From: Paragonimus westermani
Taxonomy: Eukaryota > Platyhelminthes > Trematoda > Plagiorchiida > Troglotrematidae
DNA: 64,000 bases
Reading direction: 5' to 3'
NCBI GenBank assembly: GCA_008508345.1
Contig: QNGE01003763.1
Span: 1 to 64,000, forward strand
Part shown: positions 1 to 11,100 of the stretch, piece after piece
How positions within the stretch are numbered: the stretch's first letter is position 1
Layout of the letters: each line of letters starts with the position of its first letter
Notes under the pieces: generated by a model
Database searches by the model: none
What the model saw: only the letters and a program-made list of their open reading frames with translations
Told to the model about the DNA's origin: nothing
Position numbers and translations under genes: made by a program

Positions 1-1128
1 AAGATGTATGCGCTTAATCATCACCACAAGTGGCTCACTCTGAAATACCCGTGGTTCCACTCACACGCCATATGTCCAGTGTAAAACTAAAGGAATGAGA
101 CCAAAAGTCATGCGAACGAGATCTTCGTCTCCAACCGGTCAATACTGATTAGCCAGTTGATAGGCTAACACGAAACTTATACCATTATCACTTAGGAAGT
201 CGGCATAGACAGACTTGAATGGTAGAATCTAAAATAGGAAGAAGAATATTGAAAATGTGTGGTGCAAGAGGTGGCTCAGTATACGGGTACAGATTAGTGC
301 ACATCAAAGACGTTAGGAAGAGGAGAACAAACTTCAGGGTTGGACTGGAAAGAACAAACACAACATTTTCCATGCAGTACATCAGAGAACTTGAAGAAAG
401 GGATAGGTAGAAGGCCACAGACACCCAAGGTTCTGAAAACGGGAGCGGGTGAGGTACCAAATGGCGATCACAATTGTTAGATGCGAATAAAAACGTATTT
501 GAAGGAGATAACGTACCCATTGTCACTCGACCGACGGAGTACAATGAATGCGTTGGTGACTTACCAATCCGAGGTGGCCAGCGCATTCGCGACCGCAAAC
601 ACCGTAATGTAAAATGGTCATCACCACGAGCTATGGTACCCAGAATTCCCTTGCGTACCACGCATTTCAAGCCATGGTCCAGCAAATGTTACTCATTTAA
701 CCTTCGGACACCAGTCCGAATCGCATCCCACCAGACCAAACGATTCAACCTTAAGTCATCCCAACATCTAACAGCAATACCACAGCGCAAACAAATTAAT
801 TAGATAACACCTTGCCATGGCAGTTCTTGGACAGCAGAATTTCGCTTATCTAATTTCGGTTTTCCATACAGCACCTCATTCAGAAGCTAGTTGCTGCTCA
901 CTCACCGGACATGTCCGAACCAACGAGGCTGATTGAACATCAGCGTGGTTTCCATCCCGTTCGCGTGCGCTCGCCGCGATAACTCAGTGTTCGGAACCAC
1001 GCCCCATCGCCGAACACCCAAAATGCGAGTGGAAACGGACTAGATGGGGCACGCGCCGCTGACACAAACCCCACAGTTCACTGCCGTCCAACAGTATGGA
1101 TAGAACGATTGAGCGGTAGACGCAGAGC

Positions 1129-2400
1129 TCAGTAACCGTCTACAGGCTGTGGTTTTCCAAACACGTCTTTCAAAACGACTGGAAGCAGGACTAGCCTCTG
1201 CCGCGGCAGCTCGCAACTCGTGGTCCGCGGGCAAATCTCTCGATCAACTGCTATCCAAGCGGCGAAACCCGCGCGGCTGGTGACGTCTTCATTGATTCCA
1301 ATTTTAGGCGCACATGAGGGAACAGGACCTCCACCCGGAGAAGGCCGAAAGAAAGTAAGTATTTCACCTCTGTTCATATCTAACCAAAAGTTGGGTGTCG
1401 CGATCACGAAAGCCGTGGCCAGTCGCCGTGGTTCGTCGTTGTTATGAGCAAACACCGCGCTGTCCTCTGCAAACAATAGCATGTGCATCGTTGAGGTATG
1501 TAACCAGGTTTGGGTGCCGAGACCTCGAATATTCAGCAGGCGTCCGTCAGACAGCAGGCGGTACCTGAACTCAAAACCGTCTTCCGCCGAGTGTTGAACA
1601 GCATGTGTTAGCATGGCATTCAAATTTAAACTAAACAGGGTTAGGGCTCATGACACAACCCTGCTTCACGCCAATGGAAATGTCAAAATCACCAGCGAGT
1701 TACGTTCACGGCACTACTCCTGAATCTGTGGAGCAGCAAATACCTTATCAATTGTAACGAAACTCCCCCGGAATCCGAACTGATGTTTGCGGATACTGGT
1801 CTACAAAACTTTTGTAGTAAGTCTGCCCAGCAGTTCTCATTGCCAGCAACTCTCTAGCGTTGCTCGGTAGACTGGTGCTTCGACGGTTGTCGGTACATTC
1901 CTTGCTGCCCGTTCCCTTAAATAAGGCGTGGTCAGAGCAATCTTGAAATCCCATGGGACCACTCGTTCTCCCTGATGGAGTGAATCAAGTGGAACAGGAC
2001 ACTTTCGAAAACTAGGCCGCCGTTCTTCTGGAGTCCATCTGTACTGTGATTAGTCCGGAATCCGCACTGTGCTTCGGCAGCAGTGGGCTCCAAAACTTCC
2101 GTATTCAGCCAGCTCAGGAGGAATCTTGCAAGCTCCTTGCCTACGCAGCACAACTGACTAATGTCCCAACAACTGTCGGCGCATTGCTAGCTACCCGTGT
2201 CTCCAAATGAGCTACCATAAGGGAATCCTTCAAATCTTGTGGCATCATTTTCTGCCGCCAAACGGAGTGAACTTGTTGGAGCAAAGCGCGCCGCACTGCT
2301 GGTCCACCATTCTTCAGGAGTTTTTCTGACAATCTATCCTTGCCTGCAGGTTTTTCATTGCGCAGTTGTTTAGTCACTTTCCACATCCTCGGAAAATCCG
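1129..2400 (-). pseudogene. Rearranged LINE reverse transcriptase fragments
   Basis: Pieces of the RT N-terminal region appear in sequence: LRNEKPAGKDRLSEKLLKNG (2386-2300), then CGFRTNHSTDG (about 2060). After that comes a second version of the same start (LQKNGGLVF...HLIHSIRENEW) running into a second KGTGSKECTDNRR block near 1900. The fingers region is therefore partly duplicated in tandem. Downstream, 1129-1623 encodes 164 residues with a motif-C-like LLFAEDSAVFAHNN and SFFRPSPGGG-like sequence. The usual FADD is changed to FAED, so one catalytic Asp is lost. The same 164-residue translation is found unchanged at 30819-31313 on the other strand. Confidence 0.8.
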
Positions 2401-2889
2401 GGGAATATTAAGTGAAGATTTGACGACCTGTTACAGCAGGCTGTTCTTGGTCACCTGAGCAATGATAGCAGGGTAGTTCGGTAGGCCACTAGAATGCCTG
2501 CTCCAGACTTTCATGACGTCCTCTGGATGAGTGTTTGAAGAGCCGCTGTCTTTGTCCACCAGTGCTCTGGTGGACTGAACGGATGGACCGGAAACCACCT
2601 TAAGCGACTCGCGGAACTGCATGTGTTGTCGGCGGTTGGCATAGCCTTACCACACTTTGCTTCTTCTATTAGCCATCTTAGATTCCACCAAGAGGCCAGG
2701 TAAGTTTACGATGAATACTCCGGAATGTCGCGGTTTTCGCCACATCATTCGAGCTCATTATGAAGGCGACAAACGTTATACTGTTTTCTCCTACCAAGCT
2801 GGAGATAGTCATGAGGTTTCCCTCGAACCAGTCCGGACGTTTCAGGCGTTCCATATCAATCATCTCGGTGGCTACTGTTGTGATCCGTC

Positions 2890-3478
2890 CCATGATGAGT
2901 TGCTACATACCATCCGGGGTGGTGGATACAAGAGCGTCTTACAGACGAGCAACAACAGAACACTGATAAGCAACCCTCCTCTCACAGGCCACCAATTTCT
3001 CGACATCCGAATTATACCGTTGCCCGGATAATCTACAGTAAGCAGGTTGGCAAACATGGGTAAACATTTTGATCTTCATCAACCCGTGATCGGTGCCACA
3101 TTTCACACTACGCATCACTCGCATGATACGCACCTCAAGAATGTCGTGCTGTCGCACGACCACGTAATCAATCAGATGGAAGTGACCGCTTCATGAGTGA
3201 GTCCACGTCGTGATGTCGCTCGCACCCAGCTGGAATCGGGTGTTCATGATAGGCAGCTCGTGAGTAGGACACGAGTGGAGCAGTCGATCACCGTTCTCGC
3301 AGACCGAACGAACCTCATCGGGGCCGGTGACTCCAGTAAGGTTGAGTCGCGCCCAGCTCTAGCGTTCAGACAACGTTGAGCAAACAGATTGTCAGTCACC
3401 GGTGCCGACCGGATTGTGGTGGGTAGCTGATGATAGAACTGGTCCTTTGTATCATCAGTGTGACACATATCTGGACCA
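2890..3478 (-). pseudogene. LINE endonuclease C-terminal fragment
   Basis: The minus strand encodes pieces of the end of a LINE endonuclease. The block NTRFQLGASDITTWTHS is followed, after a stop codon, by a block with IDYVVVRQHD and then CGTDHGL. This matches the usual order NTxFQ...TWxHPRS...IDYVxV...DH, in which the final Asp-His belongs to the active site. The upstream catalytic part is absent, because similarity to the other arm and to the LINE family stops near 3478. Stops and frame changes make it non-functional. Confidence 0.75.
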
Positions 3479-4169
3479 TAAAGATTAAAAAATGTAACAA
3501 ACTTACCTCAAGTAAGTTTCAAGCGCATGAGCAGCGTTCGATGACCCATGCTGTGTGGTCCGCCCATCATCAAAGCACTGATGTGATCAGCGACTGCGAA
3601 GCAGACTCTATGCTCTCGAGCACCGTCTGTCGGGTAATTTATGCAGTAGAAGGTGCGCCCAACACCTGCTTCTCAGAGCTTACCTTGATAGGCATATCTT
3701 GTCTCACTCAAGGCTGCTTCGTCGTTCCTATAGCGCCGCAGTGCCATCGTGGTCAGTGCCATTCGACGTTCTGGTCATCCTGTGGTGCCACATCGACTCA
3801 GAAGCATGCATATATTCCATGTCCCAATAGAAAGCGTCCTGAGTCCCCGGGCATATTTCAGGTTGGTTCTCCTGTTACTGAGACTCCAGTGAACATTGTC
3901 TGCTTTGGGATTCGTGCTGGCAGTAGCATATTTTTGTCTATCTACCCTGATGCAAACAGTGGATTGAGCGACCCGGTATAGCTTGTGTGGAGGCCAGTGC
4001 AGTACGTTATTCGATTTATATTATACTTGCATATGTTATGGGGGCTTTGGATGATGTAGGATGGCCAGACCTAGGCAGAAGAGTAATTGAGGCCCTCACC
4101 CAAGGCCCCTGGTTGGAAAGGTTTTACCGCAAGGCAGCGGGTGACACAGACATAAAAGTACATACGCAA
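3479..4169. other. Unassigned spacer between LINE arm A and a PLE remnant
   Basis: A plus-strand open frame runs from 3430 to 3981 (183 codons), but it starts inside the LINE arm and its composition and motifs match nothing I recognise. Codons 3987-4170 continue without recognisable similarity until the PLE remnant begins. I see no RNA gene, no simple repeat and no convincing splice pattern. Confidence 0.4.
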
Positions 4170-4680
4170 CAGCATCAACAACCGATAACAGACTCAACAG
4201 TCACATCATATATTGTTCGTACTACAAGGCGATTGTCGGACAGAGTGCGTGAAAATCATCTTGCGTGGTTGAACACTGGTGTGATTAAAACGGTTTCAAG
4301 TACGATCGTTGTTCACTTGACCGACTCCAATCATTCCGTCAGTAAAAAATATGATTTTTGGATTGTCTACCGAGTGCCCAGGAATCGATCAAAAATGGTG
4401 AGATTTCGAATGTTGACCGTTGCCGAAGCCATCAGCATCCGATTGCGCAACCCTGACCTCTGTGCTCAGAAGAAGTTCGTGCGGACACAACCTCCCCCGG
4501 CCCACAATCAATCAAGCCCACAATTTGAAACAGCGATCACGTAACCAGAAGCAAACAATTCGTCCTTAACCTATATTAGCTGTTTTTCTGACTCACACTA
4601 GTCACCGTTTTCATATTTATTGTGTTGTAATTAGCCTGATGATCAAATACAGCAAACCAGTCTTGTTCACTACTCTGTCG
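4170..4680 (+). mobile_element. Penelope-like element remnant: GIY-YIG domain and 3' tail
   Basis: The plus strand encodes a Penelope-like C-terminal endonuclease fragment. SYIVRTTRRLSDRVREN aligns residue for residue with SYVGRTTRRLSQRIREH of the better copy at 54878-55600, and both continue to a shared end containing IRLRNP.LCAQKKFV. The Gly in the YVGRT core is Val here and the CxC cysteines before it are missing, so this copy is inactive and 5'-truncated. The stop is at 4542-4544. The following noncoding tail (about 4610-4660) resembles the tail of the 55-kb copy. Confidence 0.75.
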
Positions 4681-5040
4681 TTCTCATGACATCCAAAGAT
4701 ATTCAGCACACACACAGTGAACAACAATTTTTTACAGACACACGTATCATAAATACACAAAAACAGTCCGGGCGAAAACAATCACTAACCCGAACCAAAA
4801 CACAATCAATCTGACAAGCTTGAACATACAAGGGCCGACGTCGCAGTCAACACAGCCCGAAAGATCCAAAACACACAAGCCTGACGGCCGAAAACGTCAC
4901 ACACAATGCATCATATCGCATTTGGATACGCACTTCTAAGTCGTCAGCCCCACTTGCATAGATAGACACGGCCCAATCCACAGAACAAACACCGCGTCGC
5001 CATACCCTCATACCGGTCAGGTGGCACACGGTTGGCGGCA
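4681..5040. other. AC-rich spacer, no gene seen
   Basis: The plus strand is rich in A and C with many short CA runs. It may be distal 3' UTR of the LINE that follows on the minus strand, since similarity with the other LINE copies becomes clear only from about 5060. No open frame here carries recognisable domains. Confidence 0.4.
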
Positions 5041-5673
5041 TTCGATTCGGATTAGCCCGTCACATTACCGCAATTGGCTTGCGCCGCATCATTTGCGGTT
5101 CCATCCACACACCACATATCCAGTGTAAACCAGAAGGAATTAGACCGGGAGATGTGTCAGTGGGGCTTTTGTGTCCAGCCGGCCAATGCTGGTTAGCCAC
5201 TTGATTGGCTAATAAGGAAAGGAAACCCTTATCTCTCGGAAACTAAACAGAGAGAGGCTGCAATGACGAGATCTACACTAAGAAGAAAGATTTTTGAAGC
5301 GTAATACAAAAAGCATTGCAGTATAGGAGTGCAGGTTAGTGCATCCCAGAGAAGATAGAAATGAAAAGCAAAATTCTCACTGAACTATGAAAAGCCAGGT
5401 GGACCACTCATCACACAATACATTAACAAAGCCGAAGAAAAGAATGGGTAGAAGACCAGAGACACTCAAGTTTCTGAAAAGAAGAGCGGATTAAGTGTTA
5501 ACGACCAGGATGTTAGCCGACTCAGTCATTAACAGAAGTATAATGAATAATCTGATATGACCTACCTGAGCCTAACGTACTCGCTGCCTCTTCGCCGACG
5601 GTGTACTACGAGTACGTTGGTGGCCTACTAACCCCAAACGGCCAGCGCATTCGCGGCCGCACACATTGCAACG

Positions 5674-7326
5674 TTATATAGTCACGTCGCCGCGACCTTT
5701 GACACAGATGGTTCCTTTGCGTACCGCACGCTTCCGCTCGCGACCACGCAATAAGTGCTCGTTGAACTTTCGGACGTCCGCCCGAACCGTATTTCTCCAC
5801 GCCATCCGGTTCAACGCCAAATCTTCCCAATATCTAAAATCAATGTTACAACGTGAAAGACTTACCTGCACAACATCCTGGTACCTCCGCTTCTGGCCAC
5901 CGGGATTTCGCTTACCTGACTTCACTTGTCCGTACAGTAACTGCTTCGGGATACGGTCATCGCCCATCCGACGGACGTGACCGAGCCAACGGAGCTGGTT
6001 CAGCATCAACATGGCTTCCATCCCGTCCATGTCCGCTCGCCGCAGTACCTCAGTGTTCGGAATCATGTCCGACCACCGAATACCCAAGATGCGCCTCAGA
6101 CACTGAACATGGAAACGGCTCAAATAGCTCACGTTCCGCTGATACAGTGTCCACGTCTCACTGCCGTACAGCAGGATAGACAGCACCATTGAGCGGTAGA
6201 CACACAACTTCGTGGCCATCTTCAGGCTGTGATTCTTCCAGACACGCCTTTCAAGACGTCCGAAAGCAGCGCTAGCCTTTGCCACACGCGCTCTCAACTC
6301 GCGGTCCACGGACAGATCTGTCGACAAGTTGCTACCCAAGTAGCAAAAATCCCCGCAGCCATTCACAGTGTCTCCAGCGATGCGAATTTCGGGTGGAGGT
6401 ACACAAGCAGCACCTCCACCAGGAGAAGGCTGAAAAAACGAATACGTCTTACCTGTGTTGATGTCCAACCCGAACTTCGATGCTGCCGAAGCGAATGCTG
6501 TAGCTAGACGTTGCAGCTCTTCTTCGCTGTGCGCTAGCAAGGCGCTGTCATCGGCGAACAGAAGCATCCGCATCCTTGAGGTCTGCAGCCGGGTTGAGGC
6601 GCCAAATCGTCGGATATTCAACAGACGCCCGTCCGTCCGGTACTCCACCTCGACACCATCCTCTCCAGAGTTCTGAAAAGCAACTGTTACCATCGCAGTC
6701 AAATATAAACTAAATAGGGCTGGGGCTAGAACACAACCCTGCTTCACGCCAGTGACGATGTCGAAATCATCAGAGGTCGATCCACACGATTGCACCTTCG
6801 CCTTCATGCCCGCATGCAACAATCTAACCATATTGACGAACTTACCTGGACATCCAAACTTACCAAGCACCGTCCACAGCGCCTCGCGGCTCACGGAATC
6901 GAACGCCTTGGTGAAGTCCACGAACAGGGCATTCAGGGGCTGACTCCGTTCCCGGCACTTCTCCTGAAGCTGTCGAGCAGCAAACACCAGGTCGATCGTA
7001 CTCCGACTCGACTGGAATCCACACTGTTCCCCGGGAACATTCTCCTCCACAACGGTCGCATTCAGTCGGTTCAGGAGGATTCTGGCAAGCACCTTCCCTG
7101 CACAGTTCAACAAGCTGATACCTCGGTAGCTGTCGGCGCATTGCTTGCTACCCATGCTTTTGAACAAAGGAACGATAAGAGCGTCCTTGAAGTCTTGCGG
7201 CATCGCCTCGTGCTCCCAGATGGAGTGAACCAGCTGGAGCAAAGCGCGCTCCAACGCCGGCCCGCCATTCTTCAGGATCTCACCTGGCAGCCTATCCTTG
7301 CCTGCAGACTTCCCGTTGCGTAGTTA
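5674..7326 (-). CDS. LINE reverse transcriptase, long open frame (5'-truncated)
   Basis: An uninterrupted minus-strand frame runs from just after an in-frame stop near 7326 to 5674. Counting residues from codon 7254, motif A is FVDFTKAFDS (111-120), motif B GVKQGCVLAP (169-178), motif C LLFADDSALL (231-240), motif D includes INTGKTYSFF, and motif E is CYLGSNL. All catalytic Asp residues are present. The C-terminal part has LLYGSETWT, LRRILGIRW and LRWLGHVRRM, typical of RTE-like LINE proteins. The stop at 5674 comes in a different frame from the CNVCGREC...GHQRTRS finger encoded at about 5670-5600, so a small indel probably cuts off the finger. The protein would copy its RNA at the insertion site. 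Without the endonuclease this copy cannot move by itself. Confidence 0.85.
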
Positions 7327-7461
7327 ACAAATCACCCTCTGCAACTCCAGCAAATCTGGGGCGAGAGCAAGCGAAGATTTGACGTCCTGTTGCGGCAGGC
7401 TGTTCAAAACCACCCAATCAATTGTAGTAGGGCGGTTTAACAGGCTACCGATGTGTTTGCG

Positions 7462-7880
7462 TCAGACTTTCATGATGTCCTCCTGCTGGCTGTGAGAATA
7501 GCCGGTGTCCACGTCTACCGGTGCTGTAGTAGACTGGATAGGTGGACCGAAGACCGCTTTGAGCGAATCGTAGAACTCCTTGTGTTGCCGACGGTCTGTG
7601 AAACCCTGCATGTGCTCGCCCTGTTTCCTCCACCAGTTGTTCTTAATTCTCCGAACACGCTCGGCTAGTTGACGGCGGATAGTCCGGAACCTAGCTTTCT
7701 TCGTTCCATTGGCCGGGTCTTTTGTGGATGTGGCGAACACGGCATTCTTCTCTCTTACCAGCTTGTAGATAGCCACGTTGTTTTCATCAAACCAGTCCGG
7801 GCGTTTCATGCGCTCTACACCGATCGTTCCAGTGGCTGCTGCCTTAATCTGTTTCTTCAGATGTAGCCACATACCACAAC
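7462..7880 (-). pseudogene. LINE inter-domain (endonuclease-RT linker) fragment
   Basis: The minus strand encodes the segment between endonuclease and RT. RMKRPDWFDENNVAIYKLV is followed by KARFRTIRRQLAERVRRIKN and then QHKEFYDSLKAVFG. The same pattern is found, decayed, at 2893-2430. A stop and frame change between 7462 and 7326 separate it from the RT frame. The first residues upstream of about 7880 do not resemble the family and probably mark the truncation point. Confidence 0.7.
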
Positions 7881-8150
7881 TGCCTCGACGCACCGACAGT
7901 GACAACCAGATCCAAACGACACACGAACAACCGCGGCGCGTCGACAAACACGAACAACTCTCACCAACAATGCAACGCTACACGCGTCATCAAACACAAA
8001 CGCGGCACTACCCACCAGTAGCAGAAACCTACACGGTCTCGTCCCGGACACATGTAGTATAGACACCAACCTCACACAATACAGATGGCACACACATACA
8101 CGTTCCACATCACTCCTGCGTCCGCATATATAAGTTTTTCTCGAAAGAAT
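7881..8150. other. CA/CG-rich segment abutting the LINE 5' edge
   Basis: Minus-strand reading gives a GT-rich, Cys/Val-rich open frame (8108-7857) that looks like noncoding low-complexity sequence. It may be a remnant of a 5' UTR or simply flanking DNA. No motif supports a gene. Confidence 0.3.
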
Positions 8151-11100
8151 GAGGTTTATGTAGCTTTCAGATGGCTCTCCATAAATTCACGTTGGAATGA
8201 ACCGTGTGCGTTATTCCACTCTAAAAAAAAATACGCGGATCTTTTGCTTTGCTAAAAACTTGACGTGATTTTGTTAAAAAAACGTGATTATAAAGAAGTT
8301 AGACAAAGTTAGGCACCTAGTAAGTTTCAAGTCCAGTTCGAAACCGCGTATGACACTGTTCGCCAATGTATACGTATTTTTCGTCTGACCACATTCCTCT
8401 GCAGTGCTTTCCTTTCGGTGTTTGCACATACGTTCCAAACCCTACTTCGAAGCCTAACAGCAACTGTCAAGCTGTAGTCAAATTTCTTGCTTTCCTCTCA
8501 GTGAATTCATTATCTCCTCGGTTCTAACCAATCTTCTTGTGCCGAGCCTTTTAGTGCAATATCCTCAAGATACACTTTCGGGTTAGCATGTATCCATACC
8601 TACGGTTATTCCCTAGTCTCTTTTCTGGCAAAGTATCTGACTTACCAGAATCATTTCTGTGCAATAACTGACTATGAAACTCAATCAAACTAGTTCTATT
8701 TTTCTGTCCCCAAACTGTGATTATACTACTACTGACTAATCACATGCACCGGTTGATAAGTCAAAATGATATGAGTTCAGATGACACGGTCACCGGTAAC
8801 ACTCCCGCAGATCTTAATACTGAGTCTCTGCTTGGAAAATTTGTTGCTTATCTTAGTTGTATCCTACTAACCTTGCTCCTAAATATCACTTCAATTTTAC
8901 GGCTCAGCCTGACTCACAATATCGTGTGGTGTGAAAAATTGTTTCTGGAACACAAATCACACAATGACACAATAACCTTTCGCAGAATTAACATACCTGG
9001 AGTTCAGCTAATGTCGGTCCCAACTAACTCTTTCATGAAACATGTAGCTGTCACCATTAATGTTTCTCCCGGTTGGGTCCCTCCTCTGTAACCATTTCTG
9101 TCCTGTCAACCTCATCCACTTATAACCAAAAAAGCGTCGGTACCTCCGTTTGATTAATTTCTTCAATTGACCTCGTGCTTGTGGTCATGCTGTAAGATGT
9201 CCCTCAATCACACCACAGGCAGATGGCCAAGTTTACGTACATGAAACTGTTCTATGTCATTAGGACATAAACGGTTGTTGCAGTTATCCTCAGTATCATC
9301 ATATTCCAAATAGATTCACCTGATAGAAGTGAATTTATCCGTCTGTGACAGACGATACAGAGGTGTGCATGGATTTGTCATTGTGCCCGTGTTTTCACGT
9401 TCCCTCTTCGAAAATGCTAACGACATCTTGGCGCGCATGACCAATGCAGTACAATTGAGTCTTTAATTAACACTGTGAATAATTAGGAGGGAGTGAATAA
9501 ATTTCCCGTCGTCAGTTTATTGACATTTGTGGTCTCACAATGATCAATTCAAAGTAATTGAACAAGACAGAAAAGGTGAACTGTCGAAGAAAACTGCAGT
9601 TCAAAATGGTGTCCGCAAAGCTCCGATAAGTGGGAGTTGGGGAGTGAAACCCTCGAGCAAACAAGAAGTTGCAAGTTCACGTCGGAAGCTTTCACCTTTA
9701 TGTAAGACCGGTTCCTCATCGTTTTTAAATAAAGTTGCCAGTCACAGGAGCGTCTTCGATGTACTTTTCTACTAGGTGTCGAAACCATAACATTAGCTCC
9801 CAGACAGAGAGTGGTAAGTAAATAGATGCATCTACTGGAGTATAAACATGTGGATGTATTAAACTGAGACTAAACGAATTTGTTCTCATTGATGCTCCGT
9901 CCGTTCATTAAACATAAACTATGTACTGACCTTACAGTGGAAAAAACGAGGCTCTCATCGACTTAGACAGCAATAAAGCAGAAAACAATACCACTTTCTA
10001 TTAACTTCGACCCCTTGTCAGCGAGACACTACATGAAAAAAATATGTGGCAATTATGTTGATCCCCCGTAAAATTAAGACGAGTACCGTCGTCCCATCCC
10101 ATATCCTACATATATGCACAGTTTGGCAAGATCTCAGCTGACTCCAAATCGACCGGGCGAGTAGCCACTTGGTCCAAGAGGTTGGAGTAAATTAACGACC
10201 TTTCCGTGTCCACACAAGGTGGGATTACATAATCAGAAAAAGACTGGTTGGGAATTGGTCGAAGGTTGGCAATGAAGGAAATTTAGTCGGTTTGGCTTTC
10301 AAGCTAGAAAGACTGGTTGAATCACCTCCGTGACGTTTTGAACGTTTCCACTAACAAGATATCCAAGACAGACAGACCACATACTTCATTTACTGGACCT
10401 CTGCAGAACACTGAGGAACTTAGGGACTGAGTGCCAACCCACAACTTGATTACGGTAAGTTAGTTTTTCATTTTCAATTGTTCAGGGGGCTGGTGGTGAG
10501 GTATGCGAATTTGTGCTCATCTGAGTGTATCACTGGCGTACTTGTGACAGGTGGCTGATAAACATCCTCAGCTTAACATAAATGTTTTCTAAGGAACTTT
10601 CGTGACCAAGTGACTAAAACTAGTCCCACTTTTCGAATTTGAATGACTCTTTACGGCTGGGAAAATTAACCTTATTTGTTTGGTACGAACTAACATGTAG
10701 ACAAAATGAGAAAGTACAATTGCGATGCTGTCTCAGAAATGAGACAGCCGATCAACAAATTTCAGGCAGTCACCCACCGCTAAATGCTCGTCAACCTGAT
10801 CGGTTGCTCAGATTACTGAGAGAAGAAAATCAGCTTGCAAAGGAATTGATTAGTTGTTAGTGTGCTCCTGTCCACCTAGAGTAGGCATCAGAATACACTG
10901 AACCCAGTTCAAAGAATTCACTCTTTTCTAGACTGAGGGGACGTAAATCGAAGGTGTAGCATTGCGTAAAGAATAAACAGTTAGCTTGTGTATTATTCGA
11001 TCCTGAACACCTTGCTAACAGCTGAAAATCTGTTTAGAAATTTAATTGACAATGTTCCTGGAAATCGATGAAAATCCTGTGCTAACTAAACTTTGGTCAT

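Larger units (their letters stand above)
1..3478 (-). mobile_element. Broken RTE-like LINE, copy 1 (inverted-repeat arm A)
   Basis: This is a non-LTR retrotransposon read on the minus strand and cut by the window start. From its 5' side it holds the end of an apurinic-type endonuclease (about 3478-2890), the linker containing RPDWF (about 2840), reverse-transcriptase fingers and palm fragments (2400-1130), the C-terminal region, and a finger of the type CGRECAG...H encoded near 615-575. A 3' UTR related to that of the LINE at 5041-7880 follows. Frames change repeatedly and the catalytic palm is incomplete, so it is dead. The whole segment recurs in opposite orientation at 29492-32443, nearly identical outside one mosaic stretch. 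The family assignment (RTE-like) rests on the endonuclease end and on the C-terminal block homologous to the RWLGHV region of the other copy; a related clade is possible. Confidence 0.9.
5041..7880 (-). mobile_element. RTE-like LINE, copy 2, 5'-truncated
   Basis: This second copy of the LINE family lies on the minus strand and is better preserved than the others. It includes the linker with KRPDWFDENN (near 7800), a long RT frame, the C-terminal region with LRWLGHVRRM and GGQKRRYQDV, a zinc-finger-like tail, and a 3' UTR sharing blocks with 32443-31750 and 1-700 (for example the TATCCAGTGTAAA stretch near 5120). The endonuclease is missing: similarity ends around 7880, consistent with the 5' truncation common in LINE insertion. 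It is not part of the inverted pair, being clearly diverged from both arms. Confidence 0.9.

Noticed and set aside
188..803. Overlapping frames on both strands (165 and 109 codons) near the window start
   Set aside because: They lie in the zinc-finger tail and 3' UTR of the LINE and recur at 31639-32254; they are retrotransposon sequence, not host genes.
8717..9091. 124-codon plus-strand frame as a membrane protein gene
   Set aside because: One hydrophobic stretch only, no family resemblance, no splice or promoter support; left in the region description.
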